64,000 nucleotides of DNA from Streptomyces sp. P9-A2 (GCF_036634175.1 NZ_JAZIFX010000001.1:992001-1056000); one strand, 5' to 3'; positions 51,983 through 60,700 are shown, counted from the first letter of the stretch. The notes: generated by a model from the letters alone, not told the origin. Translations and numbers: made by a program.

Positions 51983-53206
51983 ATGAAGCCGCCCTCTCCG
52001 CACTCCGACTCCGTTGCTCCGCAACGGTTTCCGGTCGTCGTCGTGGGTGCGGGTCCCGCCGGGCTCACGGTCGGCAGCATCCTGCGGGCGGCCGGTGTGG
52101 AGTGCCTGGTCCTGGAGACCGGGTCGCGGGAGTTCATCGAGAGGCGGCCCCGGGCCGGAGTGATCGAGGAATGGGCGGTGCGCGGCCTGGAGCGGCGCGG
52201 CCTGGCCCGGAATCTGCTGGACCGGGCCGAGTTGCACACCGCGTGCGAGTTCCGCTTCGCCGGGGAGCGGCACCGTTTCCCCTACCATGAACTGACGGGC
52301 AGTCATCATTGGGTCTACCCACAGCCGTTGCTGGTCACGGATCTGGTGCACGAGTACGCGGACGTACGGGGCGGGCAGATCCGGTTCGGGGTGCGGGACG
52401 TGCGCCTGCACGACGTGGACGGCGAGCGGCCGTCGGTGTCGTACACCTGCCCGGAGACCGGCGGGCGGCAGGTCGTGGAGTGCTCCTTCGTGGCCGGCTG
52501 CGACGGGGCCCGCGGGGTGACGCGATCCGCGCTGCCGCCGGAGCGGGCACGCGTGGCACGGCACGACTACGGCATCGGCTGGCTGGCGCTGCTCGCCGAG
52601 GCTCCGCCGGCCGGCGACAGCGTGTTGTTCGGCTGCCACCCGGACGGTTTCGCCGGTCAGATGCCGCGCAGCCCCGAGGTGACCCGCTACTACCTCCAGT
52701 GCTTACCCGGCGAAGACCCCGCCGACTGGCCGCACGAGCGCGTCTGGACGGAACTCCGGCAACGGCTCGGCGCGGCGGGGGCGCCCCCGCCGGTCGAGGG
52801 TCCGCTGATCGAGAAGCGTGTGCTGGACATGCACGACTACGTCACCGAGCCGATGGCGTTCGGGCGCCTCTTCCTGGCCGGGGACGCGGCACACCTGGTC
52901 GCGCCGATCGCCGCCAAGGGCATGAACCTCGCCCTGTACGACGCCTTCCTGCTCGGCGACGCGCTGACCGCGCATCTCACCAGCGGCAACGACAGCGGGC
53001 TGGCCTGCTACTCGCAGACCTGCCTGCGGCGTGTGTGGGACTACCAGGAGTTCTCGCAGTGGCTCTCCGAGCTCTACCACGGCACCGCGGCGGGCGAACC
53101 CTTCCGCGCGGGCACCACGCTCGCCCGGCTGCGGCGTCTGTTCACGTCCCGCGCCGCGGCTGTCGCCTTCGCCGAGCAGTACCTGGGCACGGCCGAGGAG
53201 TACTGA
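51983..53206 (+). CDS. PobA-like FAD aromatic hydroxylase (4-hydroxybenzoate 3-monooxygenase type)
   Basis: A 407-residue class A flavoprotein monooxygenase. The FAD motif VVVVGAGPAGLTVGSIL is at about 18-34, the DG motif GCDGARGVTR near 172 and the GD motif LFLAGDAAHLVAPIAAKGMN near 295. FIERRPRAGVIE near 52 and the overall plan match 4-hydroxybenzoate 3-monooxygenase, which makes protocatechuate from 4-hydroxybenzoate. No pca genes are adjacent, so another phenolic substrate is possible. ATG 51983 is used. The last four codons and stop are duplicated directly downstream. Confidence 0.82.
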   Translation: MKPPSPHSDSVAPQRFPVVVVGAGPAGLTVGSILRAAGVECLVLETGSREFIERRPRAGVIEEWAVRGLERRGLARNLLDRAELHTACEFRFAGERHRFPYHELTGSHHWVYPQPLLVTDLVHEYADVRGGQIRFGVRDVRLHDVDGERPSVSYTCPETGGRQVVECSFVAGCDGARGVTRSALPPERARVARHDYGIGWLALLAEAPPAGDSVLFGCHPDGFAGQMPRSPEVTRYYLQCLPGEDPADWPHERVWTELRQRLGAAGAPPPVEGPLIEKRVLDMHDYVTEPMAFGRLFLAGDAAHLVAPIAAKGMNLALYDAFLLGDALTAHLTSGNDSGLACYSQTCLRRVWDYQEFSQWLSELYHGTAAGEPFRAGTTLARLRRLFTSRAAAVAFAEQYLGTAEEY

Positions 53207-53218
53207 GAGGAGTACTGA
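53195..53218. repeat. 12-bp tandem duplication at the PobA-like gene's stop codon
   Basis: gaggagtactga occurs twice head to tail (53195-53206 and 53207-53218). The first contains the final EEY codons and TGA; the second repeats them, giving an in-frame second stop after three codons. Confidence 0.9.
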
Positions 53219-53260
53219 GACGTGCGGACGCGGCACCGACCGGGTCACGGCACATTCGAT

Positions 53261-53306
53261 TCCCGTTCCCGGCGGCGTGCGGCCCCCGTCCCCGGCGGCG
53301 TGCGGC
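53261..53306. repeat. 23-bp tandem repeat abutting the YbaK stop
   Basis: Two 23-bp units (53261-53283 and 53284-53306) sharing cccggcggcgtgcggc with two or three mismatches end exactly where the YbaK stop codon begins. They lie between two convergent genes and may also serve as a weak terminator. Confidence 0.65.
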
Positions 53307-53864
53307 TCAGGCCACTCCCAGTCCCTCCAGCACGACCGCGCCGGGCAGTTCGGCGAAGGCCTTGCCCGGCACCAGGAGTTTTCCCCGCCGGCGGCCGCTG
53401 CCGACGAGCACGTACGGCAGGTCGACGACGGCCGCGTCCACGAGCACCGGCCAGTCGGCGGGCAGTCCGATCGGGGTGATGCCGCCGTACTCCATGCCGG
53501 TCTCCCCCGTCGCCGTGTCCATCGGGGCGAACGACGCCTTGCGGGCGCCGAGCCGGCGGCGCACGAGGCCGTTGACGTCGGCCCGGGTGGTGGACAGGAC
53601 GACACAGGCGGCGAGGGTGCTCCCGCCGCCCCGCTTGCCCGCCACGACCACGCAGTTCGCCGAGCGCTCGAGGAGGTCCCGGCCGTAGTGCTCGACGAAG
53701 ACTGCGGTGTCGGCCCAGCGCGGGTCCGTGTCGACGTAGAGGATCTGCTCGGCGGGGACGCTGCCGCTCCAGGCGCGGACGGTCGCGGCGACCGGCGCGG
53801 TGAGTTCGTCGAGGCAGTCGGGGGCGGGAGTGGCGTGGTCGAAAGTGCCGATGGGTGCGCGCAT
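53307..53864 (-). CDS. YbaK/prolyl-tRNA deacylase-family protein
   Basis: A 185-residue protein of the YbaK/EbsC superfamily, whose members hydrolyse mischarged aminoacyl-tRNAs. The nucleotide-side block CVVVAGKRGGGSTLAACVVL near 70-89 with its central lysine, and YGGITPIGLPADWPVLVD near 126, follow the family pattern. The actual tRNA specificity is unknown. ATG 53864 (RAPIGTFDHATPAPD) fits. It converges with the PobA-like gene. Confidence 0.82.
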   Translation of the reverse strand: MRAPIGTFDHATPAPDCLDELTAPVAATVRAWSGSVPAEQILYVDTDPRWADTAVFVEHYGRDLLERSANCVVVAGKRGGGSTLAACVVLSTTRADVNGLVRRRLGARKASFAPMDTATGETGMEYGGITPIGLPADWPVLVDAAVVDLPYVLVGSGRRRGKLLVPGKAFAELPGAVVLEGLGVA

Positions 53865-54185
53865 GGCGGCAAGGTAACAGCCGGGCGGCGGCTGCCGACG
53901 GGGTGTCTCAGCGCACGGGCAGGACCAGAACCTTCATGATCATCTATTTCGGTCCGCCGCTCTCGCCCGCACGGGCCGCCGGTCCCGCGTCTCCCGCGGT
54001 CGGGGGCCCCGGCGCCCGCGAGCAGCCGGTGCCGGCTGTCGGCCCGCGGCGCGCCGAAGAAGGGCGTACGGCCCGGTGGGCGAGGATGATACGGGCCTTC
54101 GGTCCCTGCTCGTGGTCGAGCAGGGTTTCGACCGCGGTGCGGTGTGCACCCGATCGTTCACCGAACCGTACTGCGGGGCCGGGTC
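53865..54185. other. Intergenic region, no gene seen
   Basis: This 321-bp stretch between the start of the YbaK gene and the stop of the acyltransferase gene holds the YbaK promoter region. I see no convincing reading frame, RNA or repeat in it. Confidence 0.4.
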
Positions 54186-55055
54186 TCAGCTCCCGGGCTC
54201 CAGCTCGACCAGCCGATTCGCGCCCTCCCCGGCCGGCCGGTGCGGGTCTTCCCCGGCCGGCCGGTGCGGGTCTTCCCCGGCCGGCCGGTGCGGGTCTTCC
54301 CCGGCCGGCTCAGCGAGCCGGGCCACGGCCTCCTCGTCCAGCGCCGACAGCGCCCGCAGCTGCTCCGGTGTGACGCCCTCGGGGATCGGCACCGGCGCCG
54401 GCGTGCGCAGCGGCGGCTGCCATCCCCCGTCGGGGGTCCAGCGGCGTACGACCCGGGCCGGGGCTCCCGCGACCACGGCGTGGTCGGGAACCGCGCCCCG
54501 CACCACCGCGCCCGCGGCCACCACCACGTTCCGCCCGATCCGCGCGCCCGGGAGGATCACCGCCCCGGTGCCGATCCAGCAGCCGGGACCGATCTCCACC
54601 GGGTCCATTCGCGGCCACTGCTTGCCGATGGGCTCGTGCGGATCGTCGTAGGAGTGATTGGTGGAGGTGATGTAGACGTACGGCCCGAAGTAGCAGTCAC
54701 TGCCGATCGTGACGGTGGTGTCGGCGATGACATGGCTGCCCCGGCCCAGGACGACGCCGTCGCCGAGGCGGAGGATCGGGTCGGGGCCCAGCTCGAGGCC
54801 GGGCATCAGACCGGCGGTCAGGGTGACCTGTTCGCCGATGATGCAGTGGGCGCCGAGGTGGATCCAGGGTTCGCCGAAGACGGTGCCGAGCGGGAAGGCC
54901 AGCCGGGTGCCCGTACCCATCGAGCCGAAGCGGAGGCGGCCGGGGCGCTCGGCGGTCACCGAGCCCGTGCGCTGCGCCCAGGCCCAGCCCGCGTGGACCG
55001 CGCGCTGCGCGAGGCGGCGCGGCCAGGACGAGAACGTGTTCCTGCTTTTCGGCAC
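54186..55055 (-). CDS. Hexapeptide-repeat (LbH) acyltransferase
   Basis: A 289-residue left-handed beta-helix acyltransferase. Hexapeptide turns run from about 55 to 195 (IHLGAHCIIGEQVTLTAGL, ILRLGDGVVLGRGSHVIADT), with the catalytic histidine in TSTNHSYDDPHEPIG near 132. It should move an acetyl or similar group onto a sugar or alcohol, perhaps in the envelope. GTG 55055 begins the block PKSRNTFSSWPRR; ATG 55088 is in frame but has no ribosome binding site. The C-terminus carries three perfect copies of the eight-residue unit AGEDPHRP, absent from the fold. Confidence 0.8.
   Translation of the reverse strand: MPKSRNTFSSWPRRLAQRAVHAGWAWAQRTGSVTAERPGRLRFGSMGTGTRLAFPLGTVFGEPWIHLGAHCIIGEQVTLTAGLMPGLELGPDPILRLGDGVVLGRGSHVIADTTVTIGSDCYFGPYVYITSTNHSYDDPHEPIGKQWPRMDPVEIGPGCWIGTGAVILPGARIGRNVVVAAGAVVRGAVPDHAVVAGAPARVVRRWTPDGGWQPPLRTPAPVPIPEGVTPEQLRALSALDEEAVARLAEPAGEDPHRPAGEDPHRPAGEDPHRPAGEGANRLVELEPGS
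54227..54308. repeat. 24-bp repeats in the acyltransferase C-terminus
   Basis: Three identical 24-bp units (54227-54298) and a partial fourth encode AGEDPHRP repeats in frame. The perfect identity, with no synonymous change, points to recent expansion. Confidence 0.9.
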
Positions 55056-55163
55056 CCGCTCACCGTAGTCGCCGGGCGTGACGCCCATGCGTCGTGCGCC
55101 CTGTGATCTTCACCCCACCGCTCTGGCGTACGGTGCCTGTCATCACCCGACCAGGAGGCGACG

Positions 55164-55697
55164 ATGACGCACAAGGCGCTGATCACCGGCATCGGCGGCA
55201 GGCAACCGCAGGTGGACCCGACCGCCTTCGTGGCACCCACGGCCACGGTGATCGGGGACGTGACACTGGGGGCGGGCGCGAGCGTCTGGTACGGCGCGGT
55301 CCTGCGCGGCGACGTGGAGGCGATCTCGGTCGGCGCGAGCAGCAACGTCCAGGACAACTGCACCCTGCACGCCGACCCCGGCTTCCCCGTCACGGTCGGC
55401 GAACGGGTCTCCGTCGGGCACAACGCCGTGGTGCACGGGGCGACGGTCGGGGACGACTGTCTGATCGGCATGGGTGCCACGGTGCTCAACGGCGCGGTGA
55501 TCGGTGCCGGTTCCCTGGTGGCCGCGCAGGCACTGGTGCCGCAGGGCATGGAGGTGCCGCCGGGCTCGCTGGTCGCGGGGGTCCCGGCGAAGGTCCGGCG
55601 GGAGCTGACCGAGGAGGAGCGCACGGGGCTGACGCTCAACGGGACGATGTACGCGGAGCTGGCGAAGGCGCACCGCGATGTGCACGGTGCGCCTTAG
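55164..55697 (+). CDS. Gamma-type carbonic anhydrase-like protein
   Basis: A 177-residue left-handed beta-helix protein of the gamma-carbonic anhydrase/YrdA/PaaY group. GAVLRGDVEAISVG near 45-58, SVGHNAVVHGATVG near 87-100 and the three histidines (DNCTLHAD, GHNAVVHG) match the zinc site. Activity as a carbonic anhydrase is uncertain for such homologues. AGGAGG precedes ATG 55164. It is divergent from the acyltransferase gene. Its last codons and stop occur three times in tandem. Confidence 0.85.
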   Translation: MTHKALITGIGGRQPQVDPTAFVAPTATVIGDVTLGAGASVWYGAVLRGDVEAISVGASSNVQDNCTLHADPGFPVTVGERVSVGHNAVVHGATVGDDCLIGMGATVLNGAVIGAGSLVAAQALVPQGMEVPPGSLVAGVPAKVRRELTEEERTGLTLNGTMYAELAKAHRDVHGAP

Positions 55698-55762
55698 GAC
55701 CTCCGCGATGTGCACGGTGCGCCTTAGGACCTCCGCGATGTGCACGGTGCGCCTTAGGACCT
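55673..55762. repeat. 30-bp triplication of the carbonic-anhydrase-like gene's 3' end
   Basis: Three units with a period of exactly 30 bp (55673-55762) each contain the last codons (RDVHGAP) and the TAG stop of the gene. The first two units are identical; the third differs only at its last bases. The two distal copies are non-coding and lie in the gap to the convergent phosphoketolase gene. Confidence 0.92.
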
Positions 55763-55793
55763 GCCCGGAACAGTGGTGGGTGGGCCGGGGTGC

Positions 55794-58172
55794 TCAGGCG
55801 TTCCAGCTCCACTCGGCGACCTCGGGCAGGTCGGTGCCGTGGGCTCGGATCCAGTCGTGGTGCCGGGTGCGGACGTCGGCCATCCGCTGACGTACGGCGG
55901 CGGCCCGGACCGCGAGGCCCGGGACGCGGTCGATGACGTCCATGACCAGCCGGTAGCGGTCGAGGTCGTTGCGGACCACCATGTCGAACGGTGTGGTGGT
56001 CGTCCCGGACTCCTTGTACCCGCGGACGTGCAGGTTCTCGTGCCCGGCGCGCCGGTAGGCGAGGCGGTGGATCAGCCACGGGTATCCGTGGTAGGCGAAG
56101 ATGACCGGCTTGTCGGTGGTGAACAGACCGTCGTACTCGAAGTCGGTCATGCCGTGGGGGTGTTCCCCACGGGGCAGCAGCCGGGTGAGGTCGACGACGT
56201 TGACGACGCGGACCGCCAGGTCCGGGAGGTGGCGGCGCAGCAGTTGGGCCGCGGCCAGCACCTCCTGGGTGGGCACGTCCCCCGCACAGCCCAGCACCAC
56301 GTCGGGTGTGCCGCCGTTCTCGGTGCCGGCCCACTCCCAGACTCCGGCGCCGCGCGCGCAGTGGACGCGGGCCGCGTCCATGGACAGCCAGTCGAAGCAG
56401 GGCTGCTTGCCGGCCACGACGACGTTGACGTAGTCCCGGCTGCGCAGCGCGTGGTCCGCGACCGACAGCAGGGTGTTGGCGTCCGGCGGCAGGTAGACCC
56501 GGACGACCTCGGGGCTCTTGTTGAGCACGTGGTCGACGAAGCCGGGGTCCTGGTGGGAGAAGCCGTTGTGGTCCTGACGCCACACGTGCGAGGTGAGCAG
56601 GTAGTTGAGGGAGGCGATGGGTGCGCGCCAGGGCAGTTCGCGGGAGGTCTTCAGCCACTTGATGTGCTGGTTGACCATCGAGTCGACGATGTGCACGAAC
56701 GCCTCGTAGCAGGAGAACAGGCCGTGCCGTCCAGTGAGCAGGTAGCCCTCGAGCCAGCCCTGGCAGAGGTGCTCGGAGAGGATCTCCATCACCCGGCCGT
56801 GCGGGTCGAGGTGCTCGTCGACGTCGAGGGTGCCGGCCTGCCAGGCCTTGCCGCTGACGTCGTAGACGGCCTGCAGCCGGTTGGACGCCGTCTCGTCGGG
56901 GCCGACGAGCCTGAAGTCCCGCCGGTCGGCGGTGTCCTTCATGATCTGCCTCAGGAGGTCGCCCAGGACGCGGGTGGGTTCGTGGAGGGTGGTGCCGGGT
57001 TTGTCGACGGGGACGGCGAAGTCGTCGAAGTCCGGCATCGGCAGTTCGCGGACGAGCAGCCCGCCGTTGGCGTACGGGGTGGCGCCGAGCCTGCGGGCGC
57101 CTTCGGGGACATGGGCGAGGACGTCCGCGACGGGCCGGCCCTCGGCGTCGAAGAGCTCCTCGGGCCGGTACGACCGCAGCCAGGCCTCCAGCTGGTGCAG
57201 GTGTTCCGGATTCTCGCGGACGCCCGGCAGCGGCACCTGGTGGGAGCGCCAGGTGTTCTCCACGGGTACGCCGTCCACCTCGGCCGGGCCGGTCCAGCCC
57301 TTCGGGGTGCGCAGCACGATCACCGGCCAGGACACCCGTTCGGTCGCGCCGCCCTCGCGGGCGGCGCGCTGCGCCGTCGCGATGCGGTCCAGGGCGGTGT
57401 CCATGGCCTCGGCCATCGCCCGGTGGACGAGGGCGGGGTCGTCGCCCGTCACGTGGAGGGGCTCGTGCCCGTAGCCGCGCAGCAGCGCGTCGAGCTCGGC
57501 CTCGGGAATGCGGGACAGCACGGTCGGATTGGCGATCTTGTAGCCGTTGAGGTGCAGGATCGGCAGGACGGCACCGTCGTGCACCGGGTCGAGGAACTTG
57601 TTGGAGTGCCAGGACGCGGCCAGCGGCCCGGTCTCGGCCTCGCCGTCACCGATCACGCAGGCGACCAGCAGGCCGGGGTTGTCGAAGGCGGCGCCGTAGG
57701 CGTGGGCGAGGGAGTAGCCGAGTTCGCCGCCCTCGTGGATCGAGCCCGGGACCTCGGGGGCGACGTGGCTGGGGACGCCGCCGGGGAAGGAGAACTGCCG
57801 GAAGAGCCGCGCCATGCCCGGGGCGTCCCGGCCGACGTCCGGGTACTTCTCGCTGTAGCTGCCTTCCAGCCAGGAGTTGGCCAGCACGGAGGGGCCGCCG
57901 TGGCCGGGCCCCCAGATGCACAGCGCGTCCAGCCCGCGTGCGCCGATCACCCTGTTCAGGTGGGTGTACACCAGGTTCAGCCCGGGCGAGGTGCCCCAGT
58001 GCCCGAGCAGTCTCGGCTTGATGTGCTCGGGCCTGAGGGGCTCGGTGAGCAGCGGGTTCGCCAGCAGGTAGATCTGCCCCGCCGACAGGTAGTTGGCAGC
58101 CCGCCAGTGGGCGTCCAGCGTGCGCAGCTCGTCGTCGGTCAGTGCGGTCCGGGTGTCCTGGTCCTCGGGCAT
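55794..58172 (-). CDS. xfp: Phosphoketolase
   Basis: A 792-residue thiamine-diphosphate enzyme that splits xylulose 5-phosphate (and often fructose 6-phosphate) with phosphate into acetyl phosphate plus a smaller sugar phosphate. The family landmarks IWGPGHGGP near 87, EGSYSEKYP near 102 and [19 protein letters not shown] near 175 (cofactor site) are complete, and the length is standard. ATG 58172 has GGAG upstream. No acetate kinase or phosphotransacetylase gene is next to it. The neighbouring universal stress and cNMP-domain genes suggest expression under oxygen limitation or stress, which is inference. Confidence 0.94.
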   Translation of the reverse strand: MPEDQDTRTALTDDELRTLDAHWRAANYLSAGQIYLLANPLLTEPLRPEHIKPRLLGHWGTSPGLNLVYTHLNRVIGARGLDALCIWGPGHGGPSVLANSWLEGSYSEKYPDVGRDAPGMARLFRQFSFPGGVPSHVAPEVPGSIHEGGELGYSLAHAYGAAFDNPGLLVACVIGDGEAETGPLAASWHSNKFLDPVHDGAVLPILHLNGYKIANPTVLSRIPEAELDALLRGYGHEPLHVTGDDPALVHRAMAEAMDTALDRIATAQRAAREGGATERVSWPVIVLRTPKGWTGPAEVDGVPVENTWRSHQVPLPGVRENPEHLHQLEAWLRSYRPEELFDAEGRPVADVLAHVPEGARRLGATPYANGGLLVRELPMPDFDDFAVPVDKPGTTLHEPTRVLGDLLRQIMKDTADRRDFRLVGPDETASNRLQAVYDVSGKAWQAGTLDVDEHLDPHGRVMEILSEHLCQGWLEGYLLTGRHGLFSCYEAFVHIVDSMVNQHIKWLKTSRELPWRAPIASLNYLLTSHVWRQDHNGFSHQDPGFVDHVLNKSPEVVRVYLPPDANTLLSVADHALRSRDYVNVVVAGKQPCFDWLSMDAARVHCARGAGVWEWAGTENGGTPDVVLGCAGDVPTQEVLAAAQLLRRHLPDLAVRVVNVVDLTRLLPRGEHPHGMTDFEYDGLFTTDKPVIFAYHGYPWLIHRLAYRRAGHENLHVRGYKESGTTTTPFDMVVRNDLDRYRLVMDVIDRVPGLAVRAAAVRQRMADVRTRHHDWIRAHGTDLPEVAEWSWNA

Positions 58173-58386
58173 GACTGGCTCCGTGGGTGATCGACGGGGA
58201 ATCCGGGTGGTCCGGGTGGTCGAGGCGATCCGGCGCGTGGGACGAGTGGCGGTGGGAAGCGGGGACGACGGGAGAGAGGAACGCGCACGGGATCAGGGGC
58301 GGTGGCAGGGACGGGGGGAGTACCAGTTTCCGCCCGCCTCATTCCCCCGGGAGGCCTGACGACGGCATATGGCGCAATCGGAGCAC

Positions 58387-58402
58387 GGGACATCCCTGTC
58401 CC
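58387..58402. promoter_or_regulatory. Dyad gggaca-tccc-tgtccc upstream of xfp
   Basis: Perfect 6-bp arms around a 4-nt centre lie 215 bp upstream of xfp and just past the stop of the stress-protein gene. The GGGAC/GTCCC arms resemble DevR/DosR-type boxes, though the spacing is two bases wider than the mycobacterial consensus that I remember. Candidate operator only; the remaining gap shows nothing else. Confidence 0.3.
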
Positions 58403-58439
58403 TCTCCCCCGTCCCGTGCGCTTCCTCCGGAAGACCGGA

Positions 58440-59384
58440 TCAGTCGTGCGCGACGACCGCGACCGGGGCCGCGGAGTGGTGCAGCACGGCGTGGGTGATC
58501 GGCCCGATGCGGATGCCGAACGGGTTGCGGCGGACCCGTCGCCCGACCACGACCAGTGAGGCCTCCCGTGACGCGTCGATGAGCCGGATGGAGGGGCTGC
58601 CGCCGAAGGACTCCTCCACGACGTCGACGTCCTCGAACTCCGCCCGCCAGGGGCTGAGCGCCTTCGCGAGCATCGCGGCCTGCTGGTCGGCGACCGCCCG
58701 GTACACCTCCGGGTCGGCCGGCAGTCCGTGGACGTAGTAGGGCGGCAGGTTCCAGCCGTGCAGGACGCGCAGTCCGGTGCCCCGCCGGGCGGCCTCGGCG
58801 AACGCGAAGCGGATCACCGCGTCGTCGGGCCGTTCGGCGTCCACGCCGAGCAGGACCGGCCGGTAGCGGGTCGCGGCGGACGGGATGCCCGTGGGGTCCG
58901 GCTCGTGTTCGTCGGCGGCCTGTTCCCCGGCGCGGACCAGGACGACGGGCCGCTCGGCACGGGCCACGACGGCGAGGCCGACGGAGCCGACCAGGAATCC
59001 GGCGAAGCCGCTCATCCCACGGGAGCCCAGCACGAGCAGTTCGGCGTCCTCCGCGGCCTTGACCAGCACCTCGTGGGGCCGGCCGGTGACCTGTTCCGCG
59101 GTGACCTCGACCCCGGGGTGGCGCAGCCGCAGTCCCGCCGCGGCCTCGTCCGGAGTCGTCCCCCAGCCGTCGGCCGAAGACGCCTTTGCCTCACCGTCCC
59201 CGCTTCCCCGCCGGTCGGTCTCCGCGCCGGGGAACGGGACCCGGGCAATCGGCTCCGGGAGAGGCTCCCGGACCTCGACCAGCCGGAGCGGCAGGCCGCG
59301 CAACTTCGCCTCGCGGGCCGCCCACTCGGCGGCGGCCCTGCTCTCGGCGGAACCGTCGAGGCCGATGGTGATGGTGCGGGGCAT
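58440..59384 (-). CDS. Tandem universal stress protein (UspA family)
   Basis: A 314-residue protein with two Usp domains (about 1-155 and 170-314). The first has the ATP-binding pattern VLGSRGMSGFAGFLVGSVGLAV near 117-138; the second is degenerate at this site (VVVGRRVRRNPFGIRIG). It begins TITIGLDGSAESRAAAEWA-like, typical of actinobacterial stress proteins linked to dormancy and hypoxia. GGAGG precedes ATG 59384. It is divergent from the cyclic-nucleotide-binding protein gene and upstream of xfp on the same strand. Confidence 0.87.
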   Translation of the reverse strand: MPRTITIGLDGSAESRAAAEWAAREAKLRGLPLRLVEVREPLPEPIARVPFPGAETDRRGSGDGEAKASSADGWGTTPDEAAAGLRLRHPGVEVTAEQVTGRPHEVLVKAAEDAELLVLGSRGMSGFAGFLVGSVGLAVVARAERPVVLVRAGEQAADEHEPDPTGIPSAATRYRPVLLGVDAERPDDAVIRFAFAEAARRGTGLRVLHGWNLPPYYVHGLPADPEVYRAVADQQAAMLAKALSPWRAEFEDVDVVEESFGGSPSIRLIDASREASLVVVGRRVRRNPFGIRIGPITHAVLHHSAAPVAVVAHD

Positions 59385-59500
59385 GGTGTGTACCTCCTGC
59401 TGCCAGAACTGCTGTCGCTGCGAACACCTCCAGTATCGGTGGCCCGGGCGGCCGGCCGGCAGGGGCCCCAGATCCCCACGGTGGCCGAAGGTCCCGCCCG

Positions 59501-59538
59501 GGACGGGGAGTCATGTCCGGGACGGGGAGTCATGTCCG
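59501..59538. repeat. 19-bp direct repeat in the usp/cNMP divergent region
   Basis: ggacggggagtcatgtccg occurs twice head to tail, perfect, about 120 bp upstream of the stress-protein start. Just left of it, gtcccg-cc-cgggac (59491-59504) forms a dyad sharing bases with the first copy. This may be a regulator-binding array. Confidence 0.65.
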
Positions 59539-59600
59539 GGTGCCGGCGGGCCCGTCCCGGGCCGGGTGCACCGGGGCAGTGCGGGAAACGTCCTCGATCA

Positions 59601-59614
59601 GGGCCGTACGGCCC
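59601..59614. promoter_or_regulatory. Perfect palindrome gggccgtacggccc upstream of the cNMP-domain gene
   Basis: A 14-bp perfect palindrome lies 85 bp before the start of the cyclic-nucleotide-binding protein gene. It is of the general GGGCC/GGCCC type bound by NarL-family dormancy regulators, but I cannot assign the factor. Confidence 0.4.
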
Positions 59615-59698
59615 ATGGCTTCGGCCTGGGTTCCGCAGGAGGCTGGAACCACACCGGAACCACACCGGCAGTCCACCCGTCCCGTAAGGGAGGCCGCA

Positions 59699-60163
59699 AT
59701 GTTCGCTCCCCCGTCCCCCAGCATGCCGCGCGCCCTGCCCGCCGAGCATCGGGCGAAACTCCTGGAGACCGCCCGGGAGGTGTCCTTCCCGCAAGGGACC
59801 CGACTGTTCGAGGAGGGAGGCCACGCGGACCGGTTCTGGGTCATCCGTACCGGCACCGTCGAACTCGACATGCACGTCCCCGGCCGCCGGGCCGCCGTCA
59901 TCGAGCGTCTCGGGCACAACGAACTCGTCGGCTGGTCCTGGCTGTACAGCCCGCACGTCTGGCACCTGGGCGCCGAGGCGTCCACCCCGGTACGGGCCTA
60001 CGAGTTCGACGCCTCGGCAGTCCGCGCTCTGAGCGAGGACGAGCCGGCCCTCGGGCGGGACCTCGCCCAGTGGGTGGGCAACGTGGTCGCCCACCGGCTG
60101 CACTCCGCCCGGGTCCGGCTGCTCGACCTGTACGGCCCCTACGGGGCGGGCAGCGGCGTCTGA
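59699..60163 (+). CDS. Stand-alone cyclic-nucleotide-binding domain protein
   Basis: A 154-residue protein holding one CRP-type beta-barrel domain (about 12-125; FPQGTRLFEEGGHADRFWVI and GTVELDMHVPGRR are the usual strands) and a short helical end (AHRLHSARVRLLDLYGPYG). No DNA-binding or enzyme domain follows, and the phosphate-binding cassette is not clearly preserved (NELVGWSWL replaces the usual FGE...RSA). GGGAGG precedes ATG 59699. It may be a small sensor or adaptor. Divergent from the universal stress protein, which suggests joint control. Confidence 0.82.
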   Translation: MFAPPSPSMPRALPAEHRAKLLETAREVSFPQGTRLFEEGGHADRFWVIRTGTVELDMHVPGRRAAVIERLGHNELVGWSWLYSPHVWHLGAEASTPVRAYEFDASAVRALSEDEPALGRDLAQWVGNVVAHRLHSARVRLLDLYGPYGAGSGV

Positions 60164-60224
60164 AGCGGGCCGCCGGGTCCCGACGACCCGCGCCTCGGCC
60201 CGGCCAGGTCACCGCGGGCAGGTG

Positions 60225-60677
60225 TCAGCCGCCCGGACGCAGGGTCCAGACGACCGTCATCTCGCCGGTCACAGCACCGTCATCGCGCCGGATCTCGATC
60301 GACACCGGGAACTCGGGACGCCGGCCCTCGTCCAGTTCGGCCACGACCTCGGCGGCCGGACGGCCCAGGGTCGCGGTGGCGGTGACGGGGCCCATCGCCA
60401 GTTTCCGGTAGGCGATCTCGGCGCGGACCGCGAGCGGCACGGCCCGCGTGAGCTGCTCCCCGAACGCGGCGAGTACGACGGCGCCGCTCGCCGACTCACC
60501 CAGGGTGAACATCGCGCCGGCGTGCGGGCCGCCCACATGGTTGTGATAGTCGCCCTGGTCCGGCAGGGACACCACGGCCCGTTCCGCAGTAGTCTCCAGG
60601 AACTCGAGGTTGAGGGTGCGGGCCATGGGCACCGTGGCGGCGAGCATCTCGCCGATGGTCATCCGATCGTGGCTCAT
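60225..60677 (-). CDS. Hotdog-fold thioesterase-like protein (DUF4442/PaaI type)
   Basis: A 150-residue protein with a single hotdog domain: DYHNHVGGPHAGAMFTLGESASG near 43-65 is the central helix block, with the asparagine/histidine expected of acyl-CoA thioesterases of the PaaI or YiiD-C kind. Substrate unknown. ATG 60677 and ATG 60662 are both possible. A perfect palindrome lies directly upstream and could be an operator. Confidence 0.8.
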   Translation of the reverse strand: MSHDRMTIGEMLAATVPMARTLNLEFLETTAERAVVSLPDQGDYHNHVGGPHAGAMFTLGESASGAVVLAAFGEQLTRAVPLAVRAEIAYRKLAMGPVTATATLGRPAAEVVAELDEGRRPEFPVSIEIRRDDGAVTGEMTVVWTLRPGG

Positions 60678-60688
60678 GACCGCATGTT

Positions 60689-60700
60689 ACTCATGAGTAG
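60689..60700. promoter_or_regulatory. Palindrome tactcatgagta upstream of the thioesterase gene
   Basis: A 12-bp perfect palindrome, AT-rich against its background, begins 11 bp before the thioesterase start. Its shape suits a TetR- or MarR-type half-site pair, and its position would overlap the transcript start or leader. No regulator gene is adjacent. Confidence 0.4.
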
